A stretch of 64,000 nt of DNA, taken from Rhodococcus sp. CH91. GTDB taxonomy: Bacteria > Actinomycetota > Actinomycetes > Mycobacteriales > Mycobacteriaceae. Below are positions 8,333-16,271 of this stretch, piece after piece. Position 1 is the first letter of the stretch. Every line of letters starts with the position of its first letter. The DNA is taken from contig NZ_JAKFYR010000007.1 in assembly GCF_022554085.1 (NCBI RefSeq), positions 213,333-277,332 on the forward strand, read 5' to 3'. The translations under genes were made by a program, and so were the position numbers. The notes under the pieces are model-generated. The model was not told the origin of the DNA, made no database searches, and saw only the letters and a list, made by a program, of their open reading frames with translations.

Positions 8333-9241
8333 TCAGCGGGGTTTGCGACTGCAGAAGATGGCGGTGCCGGGGAAGACGGACCCGCGCAGCGGGCTCCACT
8401 GTCCCCACTCGCGGTCGAGGTGGTCGGGCCACTCCGGCTCGACGATGTCGTAGACCTCGAGACCCGCGGCGACGAGTTCGCGCACCCGGTCGCCCACGGT
8501 GCGGTGGTGTTCGGCGTAGGTCGGTCTGCCCGCGGGATCGACCTCGACATAGGGGGTCCGGTCGAAATAGGGGAACATGGCGATCAGGCCGTGTTCTCCC
8601 GGATCGTCGGGGAAGATCCAGCGCATCGGATGGTTCACCGAGAACACCCATCGGCCGCCCGGCCGCAGCACCCGCGCGACCTCGCGCATGACACGACCGG
8701 AATCGGCGACGAAGGGCACCGCGCCGAAGGCCGAACACACGATGTCGAAGCTCGCGTCGGCGAAGGGCAGATTCTCGGCGCCGGCCTGCACGAGCGGGAC
8801 CGTCCGTCCGGAGGCGGCCATCGCGGCGAGCCCGCGCTGCAGCATGCCTGCCGAGATGTCCAGGCCGACCGCCCGGGCGCCCTGCCCGGCCAGCCAGCGG
8901 GTGCAGGGGGCCGAACCGCAGCCGAGTTCGAGGACGTCGCGTCCGGCGACGGGGCCGAGCAGTTGTACGTCCGCCTCGTGCAGCCCCTCCGGACACCACA
9001 CGAATTCCCCCTCGGGAGTGTCCACTCCGAGGAACTCGCCGTGTGTGCGGTGGTAGTCCTCGGTGTCGGCGTCCCACCACACCCGGTTGGCGCGCTCGCT
9101 CTCGAGGGAACCGAGCCGGATCCGGGTGGCCCGGGTCTCACCGAGGATCTCCGCCGCGATCGCGTGTCGTCCGGTCTCGTCGTCGGCCCGATCCGGAGCG
9201 GTGGAAAGGTCTGAAACAGGGGTGTTCTCGGAGCCGGACAT
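8333..9241 (-). CDS. SAM-dependent methyltransferase (class I)
   Basis: A 302-residue protein. SAM-binding motif I is VLELGCGSAPCTRWLAG, followed by the acidic residue of motif II (AVGLDIS) and a motif near PFADASFDIVCSAFGAVPF, with the VARVLRPGGRWVFS strand typical of Methyltransf_11. The N-terminal 80 residues include WWDADTEDYHRTHGEFLG, seen in actinobacterial methyltransferases of unknown substrate. The ATG at 9241 lies seven bases after TAGGCT (9254-9249 on the minus strand), so it is probably leaderless. The open frame runs on far upstream as an antisense shadow of rpsA, which is not coding. Confidence 0.88.
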   Translation of the reverse strand: MSGSENTPVSDLSTAPDRADDETGRHAIAAEILGETRATRIRLGSLESERANRVWWDADTEDYHRTHGEFLGVDTPEGEFVWCPEGLHEADVQLLGPVAGRDVLELGCGSAPCTRWLAGQGARAVGLDISAGMLQRGLAAMAASGRTVPLVQAGAENLPFADASFDIVCSAFGAVPFVADSGRVMREVARVLRPGGRWVFSVNHPMRWIFPDDPGEHGLIAMFPYFDRTPYVEVDPAGRPTYAEHHRTVGDRVRELVAAGLEVYDIVEPEWPDHLDREWGQWSPLRGSVFPGTAIFCSRKPR

Positions 9242-9285
9242 ATCCTGCAGCCTAGTGGGTGGCAGATGCCCGCAAGGACATCGGT

Positions 9286-9315
9286 TTGCCCACCTCCCCC
9301 CGAGGCGCGTAGCCT
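9286..9315 (+). promoter_or_regulatory. Probable rpsA promoter
   Basis: TTGCCC (9286-9291) and TAGCCT (9310-9315) are separated by 18 bases, giving an rpsA leader of about 140 nt. Confidence 0.45.
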
Positions 9316-9460
9316 GGTGATCGCGAGTGTCCGCAGTTCGGCCCGAGGTCGATCCACGAAGCTCGCCGTGATTCGCGCATCGCCGTGTCGCAGTGAGTGA
9401 TTCACGTGCCCGACCGCATTTGACCAACCGACTATCAACCCGTCCGGAGCAACTCAACAC

Positions 9461-10924
9461 ATGGCCTCCACCACCGTCACCTCGCCGCAGGTAGCCGTCA
9501 ACGACATCGGCTCCGCCGAGGATTTCCTCGCCGCCATCGACGCCACGATCAAGTACTTCAACGATGGCGACATCGTCGAAGGCACCATCGTCAAGGTCGA
9601 TCGCGACGAGGTGCTGCTCGACATCGGTTACAAGACCGAAGGCGTCATCCCGTCCCGCGAGCTCTCCATCAAGCACGACGTCGACCCCAACGAGGTCGTG
9701 TCGGTGGGCGATGAGGTCGAGGCTCTCGTCCTCACCAAGGAGGACAAGGAAGGCCGTCTGATCCTGTCCAAGAAGCGCGCGCAGTACGAGCGCGCCTGGG
9801 GCACGATCGAGGAGCTCAAGGAGAAGGACGAGGCCGTCAAGGGCACCGTCATCGAGGTCGTCAAGGGCGGCCTGATCCTCGACATCGGCCTGCGCGGCTT
9901 CCTGCCCGCCTCGCTCGTCGAGATGCGTCGCGTCCGCGACCTCCAGCCGTACGTCGGCAAGGAGATCGAGGCCAAGATCATCGAGCTCGACAAGAACCGC
10001 AACAATGTGGTTCTGTCGCGCCGCGCATGGCTCGAGCAGACCCAGTCCGAGGTCCGCAGCGAGTTCCTGCACCAGCTCCAGAAGGGCCAGGTCCGCAAGG
10101 GCGTCGTGTCCTCCATCGTCAACTTCGGCGCGTTCGTCGATCTCGGCGGTGTCGACGGCCTCGTGCACGTCTCCGAGCTGTCCTGGAAGCACATCGACCA
10201 TCCCTCCGAGGTCGTCGAGGTCGGCACCGAGGTCACCGTCGAGGTTCTCGACGTCGATCTCGATCGCGAGCGCGTGTCCCTGTCGCTCAAGGCGACGCAG
10301 GAAGATCCGTGGCGTCAGTTCGCCCGGACCCACGCGATCGGCCAGATCGTGCCGGGCAAGGTCACCAAGCTCGTTCCGTTCGGTGCGTTCGTGCGCGTCG
10401 AGGAGGGCATCGAGGGCCTCGTCCACATCTCCGAGCTGGCCGAGCGCCACGTCGAGGTTCCGGACCAGGTCGTCGCGGTCGGCGACGACGCGATGGTCAA
10501 GGTCATCGACATCGACCTCGAGCGTCGTCGTATCTCGCTGTCGCTGAAGCAGGCGAACGAGGACTACACCGCCGAGTTCGACCCGTCCAAGTACGGCATG
10601 GCCGACAGCTACGACGAGCAGGGCAACTACATCTTCCCCGAGGGCTTCGATCCCGAGACCAACGAATGGCTCGAGGGCTACGAGAAGCAGCGCGAGGAGT
10701 GGGAGTCCCGCTACGCCGAGGCCGAGCGTCGCCACAAGATGCACACCGCTCAGATCGAGAAGATGGCTGCCGACGAGGCGGCCGAGGCTGCAGCCGGCGT
10801 GTCCGGTGGCAACTACTCGTCCGAGTCGGGTGCCGAGGCAGCGCCGGAGACCACCGGCGGCGGATCGCTCGCGAGCGACGCCCAGCTCGCCGCTCTGCGC
10901 GAGAAGCTGTCCGGCAACGCCTGA
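9461..10924 (+). CDS. rpsA: 30S ribosomal protein S1
   Basis: A 487-residue protein with four S1 RNA-binding repeats at about residues 36-105, 122-190, 208-277 and 294-364, as in actinobacterial S1 (E. coli has six). Repeats 3 and 4 show the canonical VNFGAFVDLGGVDGLVHVSELS and VPFGAFVRVEEGIEGLVHISEL segments. The C-terminal 120 residues are acidic and low-complexity (coiled-coil-like EEWESRYAEAERRH, then Ala/Gly-rich). It binds mRNA on the 30S subunit. A CCGGAG ribosome-binding site lies about a dozen bases before the ATG. A strong hairpin terminator follows. Confidence 0.98.
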   Translation: MASTTVTSPQVAVNDIGSAEDFLAAIDATIKYFNDGDIVEGTIVKVDRDEVLLDIGYKTEGVIPSRELSIKHDVDPNEVVSVGDEVEALVLTKEDKEGRLILSKKRAQYERAWGTIEELKEKDEAVKGTVIEVVKGGLILDIGLRGFLPASLVEMRRVRDLQPYVGKEIEAKIIELDKNRNNVVLSRRAWLEQTQSEVRSEFLHQLQKGQVRKGVVSSIVNFGAFVDLGGVDGLVHVSELSWKHIDHPSEVVEVGTEVTVEVLDVDLDRERVSLSLKATQEDPWRQFARTHAIGQIVPGKVTKLVPFGAFVRVEEGIEGLVHISELAERHVEVPDQVVAVGDDAMVKVIDIDLERRRISLSLKQANEDYTAEFDPSKYGMADSYDEQGNYIFPEGFDPETNEWLEGYEKQREEWESRYAEAERRHKMHTAQIEKMAADEAAEAAAGVSGGNYSSESGAEAAPETTGGGSLASDAQLAALREKLSGNA

Positions 10925-10937
10925 CAGATAGTTCCCA

Positions 10938-10979
10938 CGGACGACCCCGCACCACACTCGGTGCGGGGTCGTCCGCTTT
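10938..10979 (+). terminator. rpsA terminator
   Basis: A perfect 16-bp stem (10938-10953 with 10960-10975) with a 6-nt loop, followed by CTTTA, starts 13 bases after the rpsA stop. Confidence 0.85.
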
Positions 10980-11020
10980 ACGGCTCCCTGCTGTTGTCGG
11001 GCACGGTGCTTCAGGGTCGA

Positions 11021-11062
11021 AAACGAGACCGGTCCCCTCCGAGGAGGGGACCGGTCTCGTTT
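11021..11062. terminator. Second, bidirectional hairpin terminator
   Basis: A perfect 20-bp inverted repeat (11021-11040 with 11043-11062) begins with AAA and ends with TTT, so it can stop transcription from either side. It lies between rpsA and a minus-strand small ORF ending at 11097 and probably serves that ORF as well as backing up the rpsA terminator. Confidence 0.75.
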
Positions 11063-11096
11063 CGTCGATGTCTCGGGTGTTCACCTCACGGCAGGC

Positions 11097-11267
11097 TCAC
11101 CCCACGGCGGGAGTCGCCCATTGGGCGGGCAGGGCCGTCGCACGCTTGCGCATCGTCGCGTGGCTGTGCCGCGCGTTCGTCAGCAGTGCGGTGAACCAGT
11201 TCCGCCGGTGCTCGGCGAGGGCGGCAGCGACCTCGGGGATGAGGATGCAGTGAACACCGTTTTCCAT
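11097..11267 (-). CDS. Hypothetical 56-residue protein
   Basis: ATG at 11267 opens 56 codons with a plausible helical, His/Arg/Trp-rich sequence (HCILIPEVAAALAEHRRNWF, then LLTNARHSHATM and a basic tail). I recognise no family. Support comes from context: a 20-bp hairpin with a T-run in the minus-strand direction lies 35 bases after its stop, as if to terminate this gene. An overlapping frame on the same strand (11086-11493) is Arg/Pro-rich and looks spurious. A longer version of the same frame starts further upstream, but its extra N-terminal part is low-complexity basic sequence. Confidence 0.4.
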   Translation of the reverse strand: MENGVHCILIPEVAAALAEHRRNWFTALLTNARHSHATMRKRATALPAQWATPAVG

Positions 11268-11525
11268 GCCGAGGCGATGCCGACCTGTGGGTGAGGTGGA
11301 GGATCGCATGGCCTGCCTTCTCGATGATCCGGACGAGCCGGGTCGGACGCTTCGAAGCGAACGATATCGGAGCCGACGCCGAATACGGTGCATTTACCGC
11401 AGGTAGGAGGGGGTGTGTCAGCCCTCGACGCTCACTGCGACCGGCTCGTGACCACCCCGTGACGAAGCCGTAATCGTGGCGGGTCGGGCGCATTCACCCG
11501 GTGGTGAGGTGCGACACTGGGCGGC

Positions 11526-12737
11526 GTGCTGCGAATGGGATTGACCGGAGGTATCGGCGCGGGCAAGTCGACCGTCGCGAAGGAGCTCGTCGAACTCGGG
11601 GCGGTGATCGTCGATTCCGATGTCGTCGCGCGGGAGATCGTCGCTCCCGGATCCGACGGCCTCGCCGAACTCGTCGATGCCTTCGGCGAGGACATCCTCC
11701 ACCCCGACGGGACGCTGGATCGCCCGGCCCTCGCGGCGAAGGCATTCGCGAGCGACGACGCACGCACCGTTCTCAACGCCATCACCCATCCCCGGGTCGG
11801 ACGCCGTACCGCCGAGTTGGTCGCCGCCGCACCCGAGGACGCCGTGGTCGTCCAGGACATCCCGTTGCTCGTCGAGGGTGGAATGGCGCCGGCCTTCCAT
11901 CTCGTGGCGGTGGTGCACGCCGCCGAGTCCGAGCGGATCCGCCGGCTGGTCGAACTGCGCGGCATGCCCGAGACCGACGCACGGGCGCGGATCGCGGCGC
12001 AGGCGACGGAGGAGCAGCGTCGCGAGGTCGCCGACGTCTGGCTCGACAACACCGGCGACCAGCAGGTGCTGGTCGAGCAGGTCCGGCGGTTGTGGGCCGA
12101 CCGCCTGCTGCCCTTCGAGGAGAATCTGCGCACCGGCGTGGCCGTCACCCCCGAGCCGGTCGTCGTGCCCGCCCGCGAGGAATGGCACCGTCAGGCCCAG
12201 CGGCTCATCGCCCGCCTCGCCCTCGCCGCAGGAGGTGCGGCGAAACGCATCGACCACGTGGGCTCCACCGCGGTGCCCGGTCTGGCCGCCGTCGATGTCA
12301 TCGACCTGCAGATCACGGTGGCCGATCTCGCCGCAGCCGACGCGCTCGCACCGGCCCTGGCCGCAGCGGGCTTCCCGCGTATCGACGACGTGGTGACCGA
12401 CGAACCGAGGCCGTCCTACGGTGCCGGGGGAGAGACCGACCCCGCAGTGTGGGAGATGCGGATGCACGGCAGCGCCGACCCCGGCCGGCCCGCGCGGGTG
12501 GCCGTCCGGGTGGACGGCTGGCCCGCCCAGCGGTTCGCCTTGCTGCTGCGTGACTGGCTGTCCGCGGTGGAGACCGCGAAGCGCGAGTACGCCGACCTCA
12601 AGACCGACGCCGCCTCCCGGGCGGCCCAGCGGCCGGAGGGTGCGGAGGTGACGGCCGCCTATGCCGCCCTCAAGGCGCCGTGGTTCGATCGGGCCCACCA
12701 TCGCGCGTGGGAGTGGGCCGAGGCCACCGGCTGGTAG
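11526..12737 (+). CDS. coaE: Dephospho-CoA kinase fused to a GrpB domain
   Basis: A 403-residue fusion. The N-terminal half (about 1-195) is dephospho-CoA kinase: P-loop GGIGAGKST at residues 8-16, VDSDVVAREIV, and HPRVGRR in the lid region. It phosphorylates the 3'-OH of dephospho-CoA, the last step of CoA synthesis. The C-terminal half (about 205-395) is a GrpB/UPF0157 nucleotidyltransferase-like domain (RIDHVGSTAVPGL; YAALKAPWFDRAHHRAWEWA). The same fusion is known in mycobacterial CoaE, where the extra domain has been proposed to help folding. The GTG at 11526 sits seven bases after GACACT (11513-11518), fitting a leaderless mRNA. It keeps the mycobacterial rpsA-coaE order. Confidence 0.95.
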   Translation: MLRMGLTGGIGAGKSTVAKELVELGAVIVDSDVVAREIVAPGSDGLAELVDAFGEDILHPDGTLDRPALAAKAFASDDARTVLNAITHPRVGRRTAELVAAAPEDAVVVQDIPLLVEGGMAPAFHLVAVVHAAESERIRRLVELRGMPETDARARIAAQATEEQRREVADVWLDNTGDQQVLVEQVRRLWADRLLPFEENLRTGVAVTPEPVVVPAREEWHRQAQRLIARLALAAGGAAKRIDHVGSTAVPGLAAVDVIDLQITVADLAAADALAPALAAAGFPRIDDVVTDEPRPSYGAGGETDPAVWEMRMHGSADPGRPARVAVRVDGWPAQRFALLLRDWLSAVETAKREYADLKTDAASRAAQRPEGAEVTAAYAALKAPWFDRAHHRAWEWAEATGW

Positions 12738-12804
12738 GTCCGGCTGCGGCCGGACCCCGGCGTATCCCGCGCCGGGGAATGATCCCGGGACCCCACCCGT
12801 TAGA

Positions 12805-12824
12805 GTAGTTGACAGTTCAACTAC
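12805..12824. promoter_or_regulatory. MarR-like palindromic operator
   Basis: GTAGTTGA (12805-12812) and TCAACTAC (12817-12824) form a perfect 8-bp palindrome with a 4-bp centre, containing TTGACA and lying just before the GGAGG site of the luciferase-like gene. Short palindromes of this type are typical of MarR-family operators. No MarR gene is in the window, so the regulator would act in trans. Confidence 0.55.
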
Positions 12825-12841
12825 CTGACGGAGGTTCGACC

Positions 12842-13984
12842 GTGCAGTTCGGCATCTTCACCATCGGCGACGTGACGCGCGACCCCACGACGGGCCGGGT
12901 CCCCACCGAACACGAACGCATCACCGCGATGACGACGATCGCGCTGAAGGCCGAGGAGGTGGGCCTGGACGTCTTCGCGTCCGGTGAACACCACAACCCG
13001 CCCTTCGTTCCCTCCTCCCCGACGACCATGCTCGGCTGGATCGCCGCGAAGACCGAGAAACTGATCCTCTCGACCGCCACGACCCTCGTCACCACCAACG
13101 ACCCGGTGAAGATCGCCGAGGACTTCGCGATGTTGCAGCACCTGTCCGGTGGCCGCGTCGACCTCATGATGGGCCGCGGGAACACCGGGCCCGTCTATCC
13201 GTGGTTCGGCAAGGACATCCGCCAAGGCATCCCTCTCGCCATCGAGAACTACCACCTGCTGCGCCGGCTCTGGCGTGAACGCGTCGTCGACTGGGAAGGC
13301 AAGTTCCGCACCCCGTTGCACGGCTACACCTCCACTCCGTGGCCGCTCGACGACACCCCGCCCTTCGTGTGGCACGGTTCCATCCGGTCGCCCGAGATCG
13401 CCGAACAGGCCGCCTTCTACGGCGACGGCTTCTTCCACAACAACATCTTCTGGAACCGGGAACACATCCAGCAGATGATCGCCCTGTACCGGCAGCGCTT
13501 CGAACAGTACGGCCACGGCGCAGCCGACCAGGCGATCGTCGGGCTCGGTGGGCAGGTGTTCATGGCCGAGACCGAGGCGGAAGCCAAGCGGATCTTCCGC
13601 CCCTACTTCGACAATGCGCCCGTCTACGGCCACGGCCCGTCACTCGAGGAGTTCACCGCGACGACGCCGCTGACCGTCGGCACCCCCGAACAGGTCATCG
13701 AACGCACGCTCGGCTTCGCGGACTATGCCGGCGACTACCAGCGTCAGCTCTTCCTCATGGACCACGCCGGCCTACCGCTCGACGTGGTGCTCGACCAGAT
13801 CGAGATCCTCGGGCGCGAGGTCGTGCCGGTGCTGCGCACGGAATTCGAGCGCCGCCGCCCCGCCCACGTGCCGTCCGATCCGCCCACGCACGGCTCCCTC
13901 GTCGCGCAAGGCCCCGACTCACCGCACCGGCAGGTGATCCCGGCCCGCGTCGACCTCACGCAGGAGGAGGCCGAAGTTCGATGA
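12842..13984 (+). CDS. FMN-dependent luciferase-like monooxygenase, CE1758 type
   Basis: A 380-residue (beta/alpha)8 luciferase-like flavin monooxygenase. It opens with QFGIFTIGDV and shows FASGEHHNPPFVPSSPTTML, EDFAMLQHLSGGRVDLMMGRGN and the flavin-phosphate region YGDGFFHNNIFW. The direct coupling to an NAD(P)H:FMN reductase gene through a 4-bp ATGA overlap matches the CE1758/CE1759 pair of corynebacteria, in which the partner supplies reduced FMN. GTG at 12842 is chosen because GGAGG (12830-12834) lies seven bases upstream and the fold starts directly; an in-frame codon 11 residues earlier falls inside the operator. The substrate is unknown. Expression is probably controlled at the palindrome at 12805-12824. 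Confidence 0.9.
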   Translation: MQFGIFTIGDVTRDPTTGRVPTEHERITAMTTIALKAEEVGLDVFASGEHHNPPFVPSSPTTMLGWIAAKTEKLILSTATTLVTTNDPVKIAEDFAMLQHLSGGRVDLMMGRGNTGPVYPWFGKDIRQGIPLAIENYHLLRRLWRERVVDWEGKFRTPLHGYTSTPWPLDDTPPFVWHGSIRSPEIAEQAAFYGDGFFHNNIFWNREHIQQMIALYRQRFEQYGHGAADQAIVGLGGQVFMAETEAEAKRIFRPYFDNAPVYGHGPSLEEFTATTPLTVGTPEQVIERTLGFADYAGDYQRQLFLMDHAGLPLDVVLDQIEILGREVVPVLRTEFERRRPAHVPSDPPTHGSLVAQGPDSPHRQVIPARVDLTQEEAEVR

Positions 13985-14619
13985 CGCAGCGCATCGTCGT
14001 CGTCAGCGGCGGCCTGTCCGCGCCGTCTGCGACCCGTCTGCTCGCCGACCGCATCGCCGAGGCCACCCGTGCCGCGGTCGGTGCACGAGGTGACCATGCG
14101 GAGATCGAGGTGATCGAAGTGCGGGACCTCGCGAAGGACCTCGCGACCACCTTCATCGCAGGTGTGCCCACCGCGGCGGTGGCCCGCGCCCGCGAGCAAC
14201 TCGCCACCGCCGACGGTCTGATCGCGGTGACCCCGGTGTTCGCCGCCGGCTACTCGGGCCTGTTCAAGATGTTCTTCGACGCACTCGACCCGGACACGCT
14301 CACCGGCGTGCCCACGGTGATCGCGGCGACCGCGGGGAGCCCGCGGCACTCGCTGGTCCTCGACCATGCGATGCGCCCGCTGTTGACCTATCTGCGCGCG
14401 CTCGTCGTACCCACTGGGGTGTTCGCCGCCACCGAGGACTTCGGGGCCGGTGCGGCCGGTGCCGCGCTGAAGAGCCGAATCGGCAGGGCTGCAGAAGAAT
14501 TGGCTCGGCAGGTCACGCGGGGCGCCGTCGCGGACGGACCTGCGACGCGCGTGTCGGGAAACTCGGTCCGGACGGACGGAACCTCCTTCCGGGAACTGCT
14601 CGGCAACCACCTGGGCTGA
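13981..14619 (+). CDS. LLM-partner FMN reductase, CE1759 type
   Basis: A 212-residue flavodoxin-like NAD(P)H:FMN reductase (IVVVSGGLSAPSATRLLADR; GLIAVTPVFAAGYSGLFKMF; PTVIAATAGSPRHSLVLDHA). The phosphate-binding loop and the TPVFAAGYSG segment are typical of the SsuE/MsuE-like NADPH-dependent FMN reductases. It overlaps the monooxygenase gene by four bases, so the two are translated together and it most likely feeds FMNH2 to that enzyme. The C-terminal 25 residues are a variable tail. It is convergent with the ABC-2 permease gene. Confidence 0.9.
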   Translation: MTQRIVVVSGGLSAPSATRLLADRIAEATRAAVGARGDHAEIEVIEVRDLAKDLATTFIAGVPTAAVARAREQLATADGLIAVTPVFAAGYSGLFKMFFDALDPDTLTGVPTVIAATAGSPRHSLVLDHAMRPLLTYLRALVVPTGVFAATEDFGAGAAGAALKSRIGRAAEELARQVTRGAVADGPATRVSGNSVRTDGTSFRELLGNHLG

Positions 14620-14640
14620 TCCCGGAAACGTCCGCCCCCG

Positions 14641-15411
14641 TCACGAACGATCCCACCGGAAGACCGTCGCGGCGACCGCCGAGCCCACCCCCATCGCGGT
14701 GGCGAGACCGATGAGGTTCGCGGGTGCGATCGCGGTGCCGGCCCACGCCGCCGACAGCGCCTCCACGGACGCCCCGAAGGGCAGCCACCGCCCGGCCTGC
14801 ACGACCGGATCGGGCAGCGCATCGGGACTGCCGAACAACCCGCCGCACGCTCCCAGGGCGAAGAAGACGACGAGTCCGATCGCCACCGCCGCGTTGGGAG
14901 TCGGCGCGATCGCCGCGACGATCATCCCCACGGCATACATCGCCCCCATGATCAGGGCGAAGACGCCCACCGCGGTGAACGGATCGACGGGCGGGCGAGC
15001 AGCGAAGAGCAAGAATGCCGTGAGCACAGCCGCACCGACACCGAACAGTGTCTGCACGGCGCCGACGACGGCCTGGGCGACGAGCACCATCGCGGGCGAC
15101 GCGGGCGTGACGGACAGTCTCCGCAGGATGCCCGAAATCCTGTAGTAGGCGAGAAAACTGGGCATGTTGACGATCCCGATCGTGGCGACCACGATCGCGA
15201 TCACCAAGGGCAGGACGAACACCTCGAGCACCGTGCGGTCGTTCACCACCGTCTCGGAGCTCGCTGTCGACGCACTCATCGCCAGGATCAGCAACGGCAA
15301 CCCGATCGGCACGACGAGCCCGGCGGTGTCCCGCGCCACCATCTTCGCCTCGCAGCGGATCAGCATCAGCCACGCCGCAGCGCCCGGGCGGTGAGTCCTC
15401 GGGGCCGTCAT
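14641..15411 (-). CDS. ABC-2 type transporter permease
   Basis: A 256-residue integral membrane protein with about six hydrophobic segments (for example LVVPIGLPLLILAMS, VLPLVIAIVVATIGIVNM, AVAIGLVVFFALGACGGLF), the usual layout for ABC-2 exporter permeases of the daunorubicin-resistance type. The segment ISGILRRLSVTPASP is the cytoplasmic coupling loop. The start ATG at 15411 overlaps the stop of the upstream ATPase gene by four bases, so the two form one export system. The substrate is unknown; drugs, lipids or antimicrobial compounds are typical for the family. Confidence 0.88.
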   Translation of the reverse strand: MTAPRTHRPGAAAWLMLIRCEAKMVARDTAGLVVPIGLPLLILAMSASTASSETVVNDRTVLEVFVLPLVIAIVVATIGIVNMPSFLAYYRISGILRRLSVTPASPAMVLVAQAVVGAVQTLFGVGAAVLTAFLLFAARPPVDPFTAVGVFALIMGAMYAVGMIVAAIAPTPNAAVAIGLVVFFALGACGGLFGSPDALPDPVVQAGRWLPFGASVEALSAAWAGTAIAPANLIGLATAMGVGSAVAATVFRWDRS

Positions 15412-16160
15412 CGCATCTCCCCGAGGTCCCGGCCGGTGAGTGCGACGAAGGCGTCGTCCAGGTCGGTGGCCCCGGCGCTCTCGACGATCCCCGCGGGAGT
15501 GCCGGCCGCGACGACGCGTCCGTGGTCGACCAGCACGACCCGGCCGCACAGATGCTCGATCTCCTCCATCGCATGGCTGACCAGCAGCACCGCGACGCCG
15601 TCGGCGTGCAACCGTTCGATCGCCGACCACATCCGGCGCCGCGCTCGTGGGTCGAGCCCGGTGGTGAGTTCGTCGAGGATCACCACGCGGGGCCTGCCCA
15701 CGAGTGCGAGTGCCACCGACAACCGTTGCTGCTGACCGCCGGAGAGATCCTCGAACCGCATGTCGCCCCGGTCGGACAGTCCGACCGAGTCCAGGAGTTC
15801 CGCGGCCGGAACGGGATCGGGGTAGAAGCTGCGGTACAGGTCGACGAGTTCCCGCGCGGTCAGCGCGTGGTGAAGGGCCGCCCGTTGCACTTGGACGCCG
15901 AGCACCTGCCGCAGCGCGGTTCGATCCCGCCGGGGATCGAGTCCGAGCACGCGCACCCTGCCGCCGTCGGGCGTCCGCAATCCGGCGATCGTCTCGACCG
16001 TGGTCGTCTTGCCGGCGCCGTTCACCCCCACGATCCCGACGGTCTCACCGACGCCGACCGTCAGACTCACATCGTGAACGGCGACCGCGTCGCCGTAGTG
16101 CTTGTACAGGTGCTCGGCGACGATCGCCGGCGTGCCCTGCCCGTTCTCGGGATCGTCCAT
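15408..16160 (-). CDS. ABC-2 exporter ATP-binding protein
   Basis: A 250-residue ATPase with Walker A (GVNGAGKTTT), signature [15 protein letters not shown], Walker B as ILDELTTGLDP (the DEL variant common in this actinobacterial subfamily), and switch histidine VSHAMEEIEHL. It drives the overlapping permease. The ATG at 16160 (MDDPENG) is preferred; a GTG three codons upstream is possible. The gene diverges from a NarL-type sensor kinase gene about 110 bases away. Such pairs often have the two-component system controlling the exporter, so regulation by it is a reasonable inference. Confidence 0.9.
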   Translation of the reverse strand: MDDPENGQGTPAIVAEHLYKHYGDAVAVHDVSLTVGVGETVGIVGVNGAGKTTTVETIAGLRTPDGGRVRVLGLDPRRDRTALRQVLGVQVQRAALHHALTARELVDLYRSFYPDPVPAAELLDSVGLSDRGDMRFEDLSGGQQQRLSVALALVGRPRVVILDELTTGLDPRARRRMWSAIERLHADGVAVLLVSHAMEEIEHLCGRVVLVDHGRVVAAGTPAGIVESAGATDLDDAFVALTGRDLGEMR

Positions 16161-16271
16161 GTCCTCGACGCTACGAGCGGACGTTCCCGCTGCGCGTGTG
16201 CCGAAGGTCGGGATCGACGCCCATGACTTCCGGCACCCTCCGCCGAGGTCACCGAGCCCTACAGTGGTGAT

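Noticed and set aside
8333..10957. An 874-codon minus-strand open frame across rpsA
   Set aside because: Only the last 302 codons (from ATG 9241) are a real methyltransferase; the rest is antisense to rpsA and low-complexity, an effect of high GC codon use.
11291..11473. 60-codon plus-strand ORF between the small minus-strand ORF and coaE
   Set aside because: Arg-rich, no ribosome-binding site or leaderless box, and antisense to another frame.
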